Of a DNA stretch of 64,000 bases, positions 35,084-47,379 are shown one piece after another. The notes beneath the pieces are model-generated. The model made no database searches. It saw only the letters and a program-made list of their open reading frames with translations, and had not been told where the DNA came from. Position numbers and translations under genes: made by a program. This DNA is from Acestrorhynchus altus (lineage: Eukaryota > Chordata > Actinopteri > Characiformes > Acestrorhynchidae), in the NCBI GenBank assembly GCA_034509495.1, contig CM067524.1, forward strand, positions 3,501,056 through 3,565,055. Reading direction: 5' to 3'. How positions within the stretch are numbered: position 1 is the stretch's first letter; every line of letters starts with the position of its first letter.

Positions 35084-35215
35084 TGAAGGAACTGTTGGCA
35101 TTAGATCAGAAAAAGGCTGCTGGTCAGACGACCCCCATTCTTTTTTTTATTACAGTCCCTCTTTTAACTACAAAATATAGGTGTTGATGAGTAGGTGTGG
35201 AGAAGCACTGTTGGG

Positions 35216-35218
<3 letters not shown>

Positions 35219-35248
<30 letters not shown>
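35219..35248. repeat. (GT)n microsatellite
   Basis: About 14 GT units followed by a short G run. Confidence 0.95.
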
Positions 35249-35254
<6 letters not shown>

Positions 35255-35559
35255 TTTGGGGGGGGGGTGCTGTTTACCCTCAGAGGCAATAATGTAATGA
35301 GACTGAAGACCTCAGGCTTGTTTCAGAGCATTCGACTGCCCTGCTGACCAGAATCAGCTCCGTCCTGCAGCTGTCATTTCGAGTCAGAAGTCTGAAAATG
35401 AGCTTTCCTGACCACAAGCGAACACCAACCCGGCCATCACCTCTTCTCCATGCTGCATCGCTGACATCTCCAGGGCCGTAAGGTACTTTTTCACACCTAG
35501 CCTTTATTCAAACCCCGTCTTAGTGTCCTGTAAGTAACACAGCCTTTCAGACACCAGCC

Positions 35560-35697
35560 CTTGTTGGTGCAGATACCTTAGGACACCTTCAGAAGTCTTG
35601 TGGAGTCCAAGCTTCAGAGGATCATAGGTGTTTTGGAGGGTCAAGGGGACCCACAGTACTTAAGCAGGTGGTTTTAATGTTATGACTGATCCGTGTA
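35560..35697 (+). mobile_element. MITE terminal fragment
   Basis: Contains TCTTGTGGAGTCCAAGC and ends with GGTGGTTTTAATGTTATGACTGATC, the terminus of a widespread palindromic fish element. Only one end is present. Confidence 0.6.
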
Positions 35698-35699
35698 AG

Positions 35700-36575
35700 T
35701 AAAACAGCTTGTTTCTGAAGCATGAAATGAAACCTAAACCAGACTAAAGGCGAGTTTTTCTAAAATAGGAGACTCGTAGTCTTATTACGATGTGTGTGTA
35801 TATAGTTTATAGTTCGAAATGTGAAACACCACCTGTTGAGGGAGCTGTTCTACGTATTCGTGTTATTTGATTGGAGGACATGGTGGAACAAACATGATCA
35901 TTTCTGAAATATTGATTTTAATGGAAAAATATAAATAAACAACAAACACCAGTAACTGAGGAGATCCTGACATTTCAAACACACCACACAAGTGTTGTTA
36001 TTTCAACGCTTGGCTTCTCCTCTAAATGGTCAGGCAATGGTTGGGGCATATAGTGACATTTCAACTGCATGAGGGAGAGTAAAATGTCACTGGAGCAATT
36101 AGTCATTCCTGTGTTTGAGGGGGGCAAAGACCGCTCTGCTCGTTCTGCTGAAGCCCTGCATGAACATGTAGGTGAAACCAAGAGAAACTGAAAACAAGCG
36201 ATTCCAAAGTCTGACTCTGATTATTATAGTACAAAATCATCCGAAACAGTAATGGTACATACTCTGTGGTCAGTGAGTTGGTCAGGAGTACTTAGCTGTA
36301 GTTTTTTGCCGGGCAGCCATGAAACCAGGCCTCGGAGAACCCGAGATGGCCCAGAGTTAGGTGTCACACAATGTCACAATGTCAGAAATCATACCTTAGT
36401 CATCGGCTCCGTTGAATTATAATCTGAAACCTGTCAGAATGGAGTTACATAGAAACCTGAATAGAATACAGTTACATAGAAAACTGTGGTGCAGCTTAAC
36501 CTTTAGATCTCTGATCTTTGTTGTACTTTTATTCCCCAGAACATTAGAAAAGTATTTAGAGGAGACCATCACACA
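35700..36575. other. no gene recognised
   Basis: Nothing recognisable apart from short open frames without similarity. Confidence 0.3.
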
Positions 36576-36579
36576 TACC

Positions 36580-36750
36580 AGATATACCCTCTCTGATCAG
36601 TCAGAGTCTGTATGCAGGTTGATCATCAGCCCCGCCCCCTCCCTCTGATCAGTCACAGTCTGTGTGCAGGTTGATCATCAGCCCCGCCCCCTCTCTCTGA
36701 TCAGTCAGAGTCTGTGTGCAGGTTGATCATCAGCCCCGCCCCCTCTGAGC
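36580..36750. repeat. three-copy array of the 51-bp dispersed minisatellite
   Basis: Three units built from TCTGATCAGTCAGAGTCTGT, GTGCAGGTTGATCATCAGCC and CCGCCCCC. They are the reverse complement of the 9.2-9.9 kb array. Confidence 0.9.
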
Positions 36751-37599
36751 TGAATTACTGACTGATAATTCATCACTAGACGTCCACCTAAGAAAGTGTG
36801 TTTTTAATACAAATGACTTCACTTAGAGGCAAGAACCTGACGGTCAGAGCTTGTGGAAAAAGTTTTCTGCCAAGTTTTGGGTGTCATCTGCTGGATCAGA
36901 AGGTTAGTCCATCCTCTGGGCCTCTCCAATAACGAAGAGCATGAACCAAGATCCCACTGACGCAGAAGAAACTCTGTGTCCCATTCATTTCACACCTGAC
37001 TGCTCCCTCCACGACAGGCCCCACAGATTTTCAGCCTGAAGGGAGATCATGGGGTTGACCTCCTACCAGCACCATTCATCACACTAGCATTGATAACGCC
37101 AACGCGCACTGACATTAACCCACTTCTGGACACGTGGGATTTAAAAAAGGCCAGTAGGAGGAAAGAGACATTTAGTCCTTTCTGGTCCTCTTTCGTGTAC
37201 TATATATGTCCTTGGACACTTCTTCTCACTTGTGGAAGGATTCTAAACTTTCAGTCCACACCACATCTGTGTCTCAGCAATTACTTTAGTGAGCAGAGCA
37301 ACCACCATAGCAAACTCCTGGGACACAACAGCATAGTGATCACTTGGAATTGCCTAGTAACCCCATAGCAACCAATTGGGAACAGATTAAACTGCACAAA
37401 ATTAAAAATCAGCTCCATTACCAGAAAGGCTGGATTAGTCCTTTGGGCTTAATTGCACACAATGGAGAAGGTGGTGAAGAACCCCTCCCATCCACTCTAA
37501 AGAACACGACAGAGATAGAGGAGAACACTGCGCAGCAGACTGCTCCTGCAGGAAGGAACGCTCCCTCAAGTCATTTCTCCTGCAGCCGTCAGAGCGTTC

Positions 37600-38030
37600 A
37601 GCTCTGTGTGTGGACTGATTATTCCCCAGGCATCTCGGAACATGGATGGATCATCTGCTCTGGACATTTACTGCTGCTTACCTTGCACTGGCCATGGATG
37701 CAGCTTTGTTCATTATCTACCTCCTTGATCCAAACAGATTCAGGAGATAAACTATACTGTTTACTGTTTACTATAATGTGGGACACTTTATTAGAAATAC
37801 CTACCTTGTGCTTCCACTCACAGGCCACTTTATCAGAAACAAGCTACAGGGACTGAGAAGAACACTGATCTGCGGGAGGTCATTTCTCCTGCCCCTGTCA
37901 GACGGTACAGCTCTGCACTCTGAATCGTTATTCCCCAGGCATCTCTGAACATGGATGGATCATCTCCACTGGTCATGAATGTAACTATACTCATATCCCA
38001 CCTCCTTCGTGAGCGCATAATTCAGCAGAT
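37600..38030. mobile_element. MITE fragments
   Basis: GGACACTTTATTAGAAATAC at 37781 and a related GGCCACTTTATCAGAAAC at 37823 belong to the family whose complete copy lies at 38970-39496. ATGGATGGATCATCT occurs twice (37644 and 37953), showing a duplication. Confidence 0.5.
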
Positions 38031-38969
38031 CCAGAGACCCTAAGGAATAGAAAATCGACTAAGGCATAAACGTGGAGCGCAGGGGTGTAGAACTGGCCTG
38101 AACATTAGTCTGGGAATAGGGAGAGACACAATGACCAACCCCCCCCCCCGATTATCACTGCTTAACACTGACAACGGAATAGTTTATTAAGGGGCCACAT
38201 TTTACAAAGACATGACACCGGTGGTCCACTGTCAGCACTGAGCCAGATGTTGCCCACAATCTAACAACACATTTGGCCCACATGTCCAAAACATTGGTCT
38301 CTGTGCTGGGTGATCTAATCCTGAGTGGCCAGCACCAAGCACAGGTCTGATCTGATCACCTGAACCACATCTGGAGGTGGTCAGAGATGCATGTGCCTAC
38401 TGTGAATAGCCCAGCATCTCGATTCGTCCCCGACACCAAAGCCATGCCTGCAGCAACTGCATCACAGTCTCAGCTGGAAAAGACATAAGAACCACGAGAC
38501 CACACCATTTGGTACGGCCCACCTTGGAACGCTGGACCTCATCGGAACGAGTAAATACGTCAGTCGGCTTCAATGTGCAGGACATTTCTGGCATGACTTG
38601 AAGGCTTCAGGACCCTTGGCTGAAACGATCAAATAGGATTTTATTATGGTTCTATTATTCTGACAAAATCTGGACCCCCACACCGGGCCTGGGGGTCCGG
38701 CGTGTGTTACCCACAGGGGGAGACAGAGCAGATGTTGACGCCTGCTTCCTTGTGCAGTATGGAACTCCTGAGGTTCACTGTTTCAGGACTGGCTGATGCA
38801 AATCATTTACATGCATGTTCATACCTCTCACACTCATCCCCCGCAGCACTGCCACCTGCAGTGTGTGCAACCTGGGAGAGTGTATTCACACACACCTTCA
38901 GCCTCCACACAAGGATTCGTCTCCCTCACTGATCACTCTCTCGCTTATTTCCAGTGCAGTCTTCATATG

Positions 38970-39496
38970 CACTGGCCACTTTATTAGAAACACCTCCTTA
39001 TAGCTGTGCAGTGTGTTTCCCCGCCGTACTGCTGAAGTGCTCCTGGGAAAGCTGTCAGGCTCCATCACTGCGTAAGTCGGTGGTCTCATGCTGGGCTCCA
39101 ATTGGTGTTGGTGTAGAAGGGTGACCACCACTACTTACACAATATCACACATCTCAGGAACTTGCAGATGATTACAGGTCTGACATTTAAATGGCTGGTT
39201 CAGCTCCCCCACGAGAGCAGAAGATGATTTCCTGCCTCGCTGTCAGAGCGTTCCCAGGGTGGCCACTTTTCCTCCATTTGACGCACTGCATGGATCCACT
39301 CTACAGTGACCCTTCTCCGACACCCTGAACACCTGCCCTCCGCTCTGATGGACCGGTCCACAGCCACTGTGATTAGCTGAGCCCCGAAGCAGATTGGTGT
39401 AGAGCTTTTCATCTCACGCAGACACTCGTCCTCTGACCTCTGACATGATCTACTGAAGCAACCTGGAACCAGGTGTTTCTAATAAAGTGTCCAGTG
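38970..39496. mobile_element. complete MITE with 26-bp terminal inverted repeats
   Basis: The left end starts CACTGGCCACTTTATTAGAA and the right end is the reverse complement of CACTGGACACTTTATTAGAA, with one mismatch over 26 bp. It is 527 bp long with no coding capacity. Related fragments lie at 37781, 61998, 62036 and 62524. Confidence 0.75.
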
Positions 39497-39889
39497 TGAT
39501 AAATATTGATGAGCTTTATCGTCGGTGCCGTGTTGGCCGAGTATTTCTCCCTGAGGGTGAACATGATAAAAGTGCTGCTTTGCTGTGCAGGAGTGAGTCT
39601 GCTGCTGGCTCCAGTCCCAGCTGTTTCGAGGCCATCTGCGACTGGGTCGCTGCGCTCTTCTCTGACCATATGGAGGCACACGGTGGGGTTGGTGTGACAA
39701 GACGTGACCGTGGGCTGCTTGTGCGGATCAGACGGGGGCTGTAGTGACCTGCGATATTTACTGATTGATGATATCCGTCATCACGGACGAGAGGTTTTTC
39801 AATTCTCAAAAGCAATTATTAATAATAGATTTGGTCTGGAAACTGGCACAGAGTAGGCCAGGTGCTGCCATCATGAACTGCAGTGGTGT

Positions 39890-40330
39890 TTGAAAGTTCA
39901 TGAACCCTGTATCATTTTCTATATTCCTCCATAAATTTGAGCTAAAACCAAATCAAACAATATTACACTCGTTTATTTATTGAGGAAAATATTGCAATAT
40001 TTCCGTAACTGTTGATCAGTCCTGCACTAATTTGAGTCCATTCCTCAAAACCAACTTCAGCTCTGTTATGTTGGTGGGTTTCCTCCATCAACTGCTGCTT
40101 CAGCTCCTTCACAACATCTCTACTGGATGAAGGTCAGGACTGACTGGACCTCAGGATCATTAACATTAGCCAATGTGAGAAAGGTCTTCAGTTGTTTAGA
40201 AGTTCACTCAGGGTTCACTTAGATACGTTCATTCCTGAGGAACATCATCTCGACATCATGATGCTGCACCACCCCATGCATCACTGCTGGGAAGGTGTTT
40301 GTTGAGCCAGTGGCAGCGTTAGGACTGTAT
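39890..40330. mobile_element. non-autonomous Tc1/mariner-like element
   Basis: Contains CCAATGTGAGAAAGGTCTTC and CATCATGATGCTGCACCACC, the reverse of the GGTGGTGCAGCATCATG text usual in Tc1 transposase (GGGSIM region). Left-hand text TGAACCCTGTATCATTTTCT resembles other family ends. Boundaries are not fixed. Confidence 0.5.
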
Positions 40331-40339
40331 GAAATATGT

Positions 40340-41470
40340 GAATATAAACAGCGATAAAGTCTAGACTTCTCAAGGTTAAGAACTCAGCTTAACTCATTAA
40401 CATGAGTCCATGGCTCGTTGGACAGCTGTGTTCAGCCGTTTACAGCTTTGACCTTGTGTGTGTATAGAAACATGGCGCTGTAAATCAATGTGGCACATAG
40501 ACTTACAGTCCAACAGTGTGTCCAGCTATGATGGGTCAGTATTTACGTTTGTGCTGGAGCTACACACAGGGTCCAGACTGGTTGTCCATTACACACAGTT
40601 CATCTCTGCATCTTTCAGGCTATATGAAGGCAAGGCCACCATGAAGATTTATGGGATGGTGCAACAGGGCTACGGTTTGAGAGGGACAATTAATCATCCT
40701 TTCCAACTCCAGCCCTGAGGGTCAGAATAGCACACAGTGAGGTGGTTTCCGGCTCTAAGGTCCATTTACTGTCAGTACAACGAGCTATTCTTTCCCATTA
40801 AAGCTAGAAATGTTGACCAGTGTATGGTAACGAGCAGCTGAACTCCATATCTGTTAGAAGAGATATCCGTCTGACAGAACCAATCAAAACCTTAATTTCT
40901 GTTGTGGGTGGGACGGCAGAAAATCAAACCTAAATAGAATAGCTGAAGTATCCATGCTGGGGGTGGGATAACAGACAGTCAAATCCAGTGGAGGAACCAA
41001 TCCAACGCTCCATATCTCTTTGGGGGTCTGACAACATATGGTAAAATCAATCAGAATATCCATATGTGTTGAAAGGATGGGACATCACAGTCAGAACCAT
41101 TGACAGAACCAATCAACACCTTAATTTCTGTTAGTGACGGGACAACAGAAAATCAAACCCAATAGATAAACAGTTAACGTATCTGACAACATACAGTCGT
41201 AAAACCAGTCAAGATCTCTACACACATCTCCACATCTGTTGGAGAGCTGGGAGAACAGATGGTCAAACCAGACAAAAAAAGACTTGGTCTTCTTTTCTCT
41301 TGGAAGGGTGAGACAATACCATTAATTTCAGTGGCACAACCGATTAAAATATCCCTTAATTTCTGTTGGACTTGAGGGACAAACCAGTCAAGTTCAGTTG
41401 GTGGGACAACGGACAATCAGACGTCAATGTAAAGTCAAATGCAGTGTTAGAACCAAAATATCTATTTCTG
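40340..41470. other. no gene recognised
   Basis: An open frame at 40458-40718 has no family similarity I know. 40850-41400 shows loosely repeated phrases (TCTGTTGGAGAG, GACAACAGA, AATCAAACC), perhaps a very old tandem array. Confidence 0.3.
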
Positions 41471-41476
41471 CTTGAG

Positions 41477-41559
41477 GACCATCCCACTGATCATCCCACT
41501 GATCATCCCACTGATCATCCCACTGACCATCCCACTGACCATCCCACTGACCATCCCAT
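41477..41559. repeat. 12-bp minisatellite
   Basis: CATCCCACTGAT/C repeated about seven times. It reads DHPT repeats in one frame. Confidence 0.95.
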
Positions 41560-42419
41560 GCTGGTGTTAGCTGCTTTATGGTAGTGGGGAGCAGGTTGTC
41601 CGGCCATTATATCAGAGTTCAAACCACAGCATGTGTTGGTTTCAGTTGGTGATCAATTACAGTGGATCGTTCCAGAATCAATGCAGTGGACGCTCCAGCT
41701 TCATTCGTTTTTATGCTCCTGCTACAAAACCACCTTTGGCCTTCTGACAGAGTGGAAATGGTTCAGCTGCACACAAGTCAATTACCTGTTCTGAAGACGG
41801 ACAGAGTGACAGACTCTGTCGGTGAGTCCCCCGGGCAGTGTTCAGCGTGTGTCCAGCCACGTAGGTCAGGTTTTTACCGCAGTGCGGGAGCGGCAGTGAC
41901 TTATTGGTCCACTGTAATTTCAGAGAAGTGGGGTTTCTTGACCTCTGCCCCCACAGACTGAAGGAGGTTTTGTCCTGGTGGCAGAGAAACACACATCATC
42001 AACGTTCAGATTATTTAATAACTTCTATCATAACATACTGAGAACATAATGCTGTAATCGTTTCTGTATTTAATTATACAGGTTTTCAGGCAAAAACCTC
42101 GTGAGTGAGAAGGTCGTTTACACACAAACAATCTCGGAGAATCTCAGAAAAAAAGCCTGAGTTTGGACATGTTAACATCAGGGAGGTGCAGCACACCAGC
42201 TGCCAATGATTAGACCATCATTAGAGAAGACTTTGGAGGAGCCTGTCTTATTGAAACCTCTGACATTAGTTTGGTTTGCTCCTGATTGTTGAAGTGAGTG
42301 GAATAACCATGGCCAGATGAGTCTGGGAAGGGGTTTGAAAAGCATCGCCAGGTCAGACCGTCCGAGCAAGTTCAGCCCAAGAGCAGCCCACGCTATGTGG
42401 AAAAATCACAGGACCTTCA

Positions 42420-42725
42420 GGTAGATCTCGCCACATTTGATGTCAAAATGCAGCATCTACCATCAGAAAGAGACCAAACAAGTTTGAGGTGGCTAAAGTT
42501 CTCCAGAGAACATCTAGACAAAGAGCAGGATGTCTAGAACAATGTGCTTTGGACAGATGAATCCAGAGCTGAATTATTTGGACACAGTAACAGAAGACAC
42601 GTTTGGATCAAACCAAACACAGCATTTAAGCAGAAGTTCATACCAGCTGTGAAGCATGGTGGTGGAAGTGTGATGGTTTAGGGCTGTTAAGGTGCAGCAG
42701 GGTCAGAAGATCTCTCCATCTCTCC
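42420..42725 (+). mobile_element. Tc1-like transposase fragment
   Basis: Codons read NNVLWTDESRAELFGHSNRR, then VWIKPNTAF and AVKHGGGSVMV, the central Tc1 transposase segment around the first catalytic Asp (WTDES). It has a stop and shifts. It is close in sequence to the 6500-6760 fragment. Confidence 0.8.
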
Positions 42726-42729
42726 ACTG

Positions 42730-44045
42730 GAGCTCAAGATTCCCATTCACATACGTGAGATTCCACGGATTCATTCATGAGATTCCTACGAATTCTCATT
42801 TTGGACTTTTATTTCGCTCCAAACTAAAAGCCTCTTAGAACCGTACGGAAAAGACGCTGGCAGTTCTGACTTACAGAGTGTCAGATGACATTCTCTTCAT
42901 TTGAATTCGTCCCCTAAAGGAGCAATTAACCATCCATCTTAATTATTAACGAGTAAGCAATTAGTCCTTCTGGGTCTGAACACACCTACCTGTTGCACTG
43001 AAAAACAGAATGCAGACAGAATCAGTCAGACGACTATTAGGTCACCAATTAAGTGCTGGAGCAAAATCTTTACGTTAACGTTTAATGCCTTCAGATGCGT
43101 AAATGTGTGTCCCTCAGCTGCCGAAACGAAGACAGATGATCCCGCATTCACAGCATTAGCATTCCGCACACCGTAATGAGCAACACAGGAGCTTATTAGA
43201 GGTAAATTTACATAAATTAGTAATGTAGCCTGCAGCAGACGAGAGGCAATTAACCCTTACGAGGCCACAGTTCATAGATATCATGTTCTTTTGCTGCACT
43301 TTTTAATTTACGTTATTTAATTATTAGGTTTCAGCAACAAAAAACACAACGAATTCTGACGTCAAGGCTTACTAATGGTCTCAATATCAGCATTATTGCC
43401 ACTACAGTTCTGGAGATGCTTCCAGAGTTCCAACCATGGTTTTGGGAAACACCTGCATCACAACTGTGTCATTCCAACCATTGATTTCCAGTCCTTTTGG
43501 GAAACGACCCCAGAATAGAAGACGGTGGAGGTGAACGGAAACATCTGAATCTCTGAAAGCTCCTCACAGAAAGTGAGTGAACACCTAATGCTTATGAATA
43601 AACACTGCCGGATGCCCGACCCACCGTTTTACTGACTTCTACTATTATGTCCACCATCAAACTATCACGACTCCTTCATTGAGGATTACAGCAGGCATGA
43701 GGTGATCCAGTGCTCCTTATCAATAAAGTTTGACCAGAGGAGGAGGAGGGGTCCCCCCTTATGAGCCTGGTTCCACCGGAGGGTTCTTCCTCCAGCTCTG
43801 AGGGACCTGGTTTCATAATATGCAGGGTGTATTTTTAGGTTTGTCCATATTTTATCATTAACATTCCATATAAAACTTAAAAGGTGTGTGTAAGTTCTCG
43901 GTGGAGGGACCTGGTGGTGGACGTTGCCGTATTTCATAACGTGACCTCACCTCCTCCGCTCTGCATTAGCAGCGCTGTCGAGTGTGTGCACTTCTAACAC
44001 ATGAATTATGAATTCTATCAGAGCACTTTCGCAGAAAAGCTGATG
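42730..44045. other. no gene; AT-rich, mostly unique sequence
   Basis: No open frame with similarity. 42900-43270 is simple-repeat-free and rich in TAATTA-type motifs (CAATTAACC, TTAATTATTAACG), which would suit conserved non-coding sequence, but this cannot be judged from one genome. Confidence 0.3.
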
Positions 44046-44048
44046 ATG

Positions 44049-44104
<56 letters not shown>
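44049..44104. repeat. (CA)n microsatellite
   Basis: About 27 uninterrupted CA units. Confidence 0.97.
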
Positions 44105-44109
<5 letters not shown>

Positions 44110-44294
44110 TTGCCAGGTGAAGACAAATGAATGCTGTTTTTCAACTAATTCATTTGGGAGTAGAATTGATAGATGTCATAGAGCGTCTAAAATCCCATTA
44201 AGAGCACGAGTATGACCTAATGTAACATCACTGAAACTGAAGCAATAAAGTGGACCAGTATGAATTCTCTGATTGCTTTTAACATTCTTTTTTT

Positions 44295-44560
44295 ATGAAG
44301 ACAGACTGTTCAAACCAGTTCACTGGACCACCAAGACCGGCAAGAGCAAACTGGTCAACTAAGATGAAAAGCTGGATCATTAGTATGACCAGATTGTGTC
44401 CAACTAACCAGACCATTATGATCAGATCGATGAGCTTTCCATCAAATTCCAATAAATACATAAGCTGTGCTATGCTGGTCAACCAGTTCAACCAGTTCGA
44501 CTAGCTTAGTGTCATTTGACTTGGTCCATCAGCATGACCAAACTGGTCAACCAGCACAGG
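44295..44560. repeat. dispersed GACCAGTT/AACTGGTC-rich repeat
   Basis: Repeated AACTGGTCAACCAG and CAGCATGACCA phrases in both orientations form an imperfect palindromic array. It is a common fish interspersed repeat type. Confidence 0.6.
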
Positions 44561-44936
44561 GCATCAGTATATCAGTATAAGGCAGAGATCTTCTGGACCC
44601 TGAATTGACCTGGACCTTGACTTTGTAGTCCTTTGTAGGTGTGACACTATGTGGTCAAGCAGTTACATGATCTGCTCATAGGTGCTCTTCAGACCCTCTG
44701 TGCTCCACACAGAGTCCACACACAGCCTATACACTGGACATACCCGAATATGCTCCTGTGCACTGGGCACTTAACACGCCCTCTAGTGGACACTTCACGC
44801 ACACACGGTGGGGAATCCTCTGATTAGTGGTGGCTAATAAAAATAATATCCTTAATATTATATTTTGAATATTTTATAATAGTATATCTAATAGTGTACA
44901 AATGAAAGTTGTGTAAAATATCTATATGATTTATAT

Positions 44937-44937
<1 letters not shown>

Positions 44938-44972
<35 letters not shown>

Positions 44973-45058
44973 CAGCCTATGCACACACACAGTAGGAGGG
45001 TTTAATGTGATACAGAGCAGGAGGCACCCCCCCCCCCCCCCCCCCCCACCCCCCACCC
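44938..45058. repeat. (GT)n tract and poly-C tract
   Basis: 44939-44970 is (GT)n. 45028-45058 is a near-pure C run of about 30 bases, a likely assembly-error spot. Confidence 0.95.
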
Positions 45059-45059
45059 G

Positions 45060-45560
45060 GCGGGGTGGTTCAGTCGTGTGTCAGTGCAGGTGAAGCTGCG
45101 CTGCAGTGTGGATCTGCACGGTTCTGTTGGGTTCTGCTGGGTTCTGCTCGGGGTGAGTAAGTCAGTGCTTCTCTCTGATCGTTTGTTCTTTGGTCTGTAA
45201 ACTGTCTGTCTGTCTCTGTCTCTGTGCGGCGGTTTACTCCAGTCCTCCGATCCACCTTAACCACAGCCGCAGACACCGCAGGCGCAGCGCAGGAGCGCAG
45301 GAGCGCGAGGAGCGCACTGCTGCCGCGGTTAAGCTGGATCCGAGGACCTCTCCTCTCCTCTTCTCTCCTCTCCTGTCCTCTCCTCTCCTCTCCTCTCCTG
45401 TCCTGTCCTGTCCTCTCCTCTCCTCTCCTCTCCGCCTGGACACTAACAGCACACTGACCGTACCTGCCGGGCAGCCCCGCACACACACACGCACCTTATG
45501 TCCACTTCACACACTCTGTCCCACACTCTGTCCCTGCTGCTCAGGTTCGGGACTGGACCT
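45060..45560 (+). promoter_or_regulatory. GC- and CpG-rich segment, candidate promoter or first exon
   Basis: CpG is dense (GCAGCGCAGGAGCGCAGG, GCGCGAGGAGCGCACTGC near 45285-45320) in an otherwise AT-rich desert. A good splice donor, GGGGTGAGTAAG, lies at 45150-45161. A polypyrimidine CTCTC/CTGTC tract fills 45345-45433. It could be a distal untranslated exon of the receptor gene 9 kb downstream, or a non-coding RNA start. No protein is supported. Confidence 0.35.
45345..45433. repeat. polypyrimidine pentanucleotide tract
   Basis: (CTCTC)n with CTGTC interruptions; all minus-strand frames read Arg/Glu-rich. Confidence 0.95.
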
Positions 45561-45699
45561 GCAGGACGGGACAGAGACAAACTTTTGTCTCTCTCTTTTT
45601 CTGTCTCTCTCTCTCTCTCTCTTGGTTTCGTTCATCAATTTCAAGAGAAGTTGTGTAATCTATAATACATTCAGTCAGTGTCTAAACTTTTGAATGGTA

Positions 45700-45701
<2 letters not shown>

Positions 45702-45750
<49 letters not shown>
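45702..45750. repeat. (CA)n microsatellite
   Basis: About 24 CA units. Confidence 0.97.
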
Positions 45751-45753
<3 letters not shown>

Positions 45754-45854
45754 GTATCCCTTCTGTGTAATAGCAATAACAGTGTTCTGTTCCTTTAGTC
45801 AAATGATTTTTATGTTTGTAATTATAATTTAAGTACGTTGTCTCTTACGTTACA

Positions 45855-46470
45855 CTCCAGTAGTGACACTGAGGGGTTTAAACACTCCAGCAGTGACACT
45901 GAGGGGTTTGAACACTCCGGCAGTGACACTGAGGGGTTTAAACACTCCGGCAGTGACACTGAGGGGTTTGAACACTCCGGCAGTGACACTGAGGGGTTTT
46001 GAACCTCGGCAGTGGCACTGAGGGTTGAACACTCCGGCAGTGACACTGGGGGTTTGAACACTCGATCGAAGTGACACTGGGGAGTTCGCTACTCCGGCGA
46101 GTGACACTGAGGTTTGAACACTCCGGCAGTGACGCAAGGGGTTTAACCTCGGCAGTGACACTGAGGTTAAGGCTCTCCAGCAGTGACACTGAGGAGTTTG
46201 AACACTCGACGAGTGACACTGGTGATTTAAGCTGCTCCAGTAGTGACACTGAGGGTTTCAAAAACTCCGGCAATGACACTGGGGATTCAGCCTCCGGCAG
46301 TGACACTGGGCGTTCAACCTCAGTAGTGACACTGGGGTTTAAAAACTCCGGCGAGTGACGCTGAGGGGTTTAAACACTCAGTAGTGACACTGAGGTTTAA
46401 AACTCGAGTGACACTGAGGGGTTTAAAAACTCCGGCAGTGACACTGAGGGGTTTAAACACTCCAGTAGTG
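45855..46470. repeat. 30-bp minisatellite grown inside a MITE
   Basis: The unit AACACTCCGGCAGTGACACT plus GAGGGGTTTA repeats about 20 times with many indels. One copy of the same unit (reversed) sits at 60975-61005 inside the palindromic MITE. The array runs directly into MITE sequence at 46475. Confidence 0.9.
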
Positions 46471-46745
46471 ACACTCGTACCAGCAACACACACTAACACA
46501 CCACCACCATGTCAGTGTGACTGCAGTGCTGAGAATGACCCACCACCCACATCATATCTGCTCTGTGGTGGTCCTGTGGGGTCCTGATCATTGAAGATCA
46601 GGGTGAAAGGAGGAGAATAAAGTCTGCAGATGAACAGATGAACTACAGTCTGAATTATAGAACCACAAAGAGCTCCTGTGTGATCAGAGGAGCTGATAGG
46701 ATGGACAGAGAGAGGAGAAGCAAGGAGGTGGTCATAATGTTATGG
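46471..46745 (+). mobile_element. MITE right half, palindromic fish family
   Basis: Runs from CACACACTAACACACCACCA through GTGGTCCTGTGGGGTCCTGA to GGTGGTCATAATGTTATGG. It matches 61080-61245 closely. Together with the minisatellite on its left it is one element whose centre has expanded. Confidence 0.8.
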
Positions 46746-46759
46746 TTGTTACAATGACG

Positions 46760-47339
46760 TGTTAATGACAGAGATGTTGAATATAAATCTCCATAAAAAC
46801 CCAAACCGCTCTGGATCCAAGGGTTCTGAACATGGGCTAGAGGGGCATAAAGCGGAGGTGGCTATTTTAGGTCCAGTGTGTCAAACTCCTGCAGGAATGT
46901 GTTCTGACTGCCTGGGCAGCAGCTCCGCTGCAGGCGGATTTTGATTTGCTGGACTTGAAATGCGCAGGTCTGTTATAGAGACCCTGCTGAATTGGGCAGC
47001 GGAGGTCTCTGGAGTGATGGAGCACAATTGGGATGAGTTGAAGTGACACAACCAATTTTGGCTGATGTAAGTCAGCAACAGGAGACAAACTCCTGGATTA
47101 TACTGGTGTCAGAAGAACTGCTGGAGGAACAATAACAAAGACTCAAAGACTGTGAAATTGAGATGACCTGTGGGCCGGCGCTTCTGCAGGGGGTCGTTTT
47201 TATTGGCTGTAAAGTTCATAATTGACCCCGGACAGAGCGTCCTCACATCTGCACGACTGAAATAGATTAGATCCATCTGATCTCCTCCGTGCTCTGACAA
47301 AAGCAATTTCCAACCAGCATTAGCTTTGTTCTGCTGCGC

Positions 47340-47340
<1 letters not shown>
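46760..47340. other. no gene recognised
   Basis: Part of 46790-47080 (CTGCAGGAATGTGTTCTGAC) resembles a common fish interspersed repeat; the rest is unique. Confidence 0.3.

Positions 47341-47376
<36 letters not shown>
47341..47376. repeat. (GT)n microsatellite
   Basis: About 16 GT units. Confidence 0.97.
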
Positions 47377-47377
<1 letters not shown>

Positions 47378-47379
47378 AC

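Noticed and set aside
40458..40718. 86-codon open frame as a gene
   Set aside because: No recognisable family, no splice context and no conservation evidence.
45070..45494. Arg/Glu-rich open frames on the minus strand
   Set aside because: They come from the CTCTC polypyrimidine tract read backwards.
45822..46306. Minus-strand frames with PSVSLPECSN repeats
   Set aside because: The 30-bp MITE-derived minisatellite is a multiple of three, so it gives a repeating peptide without being a gene.
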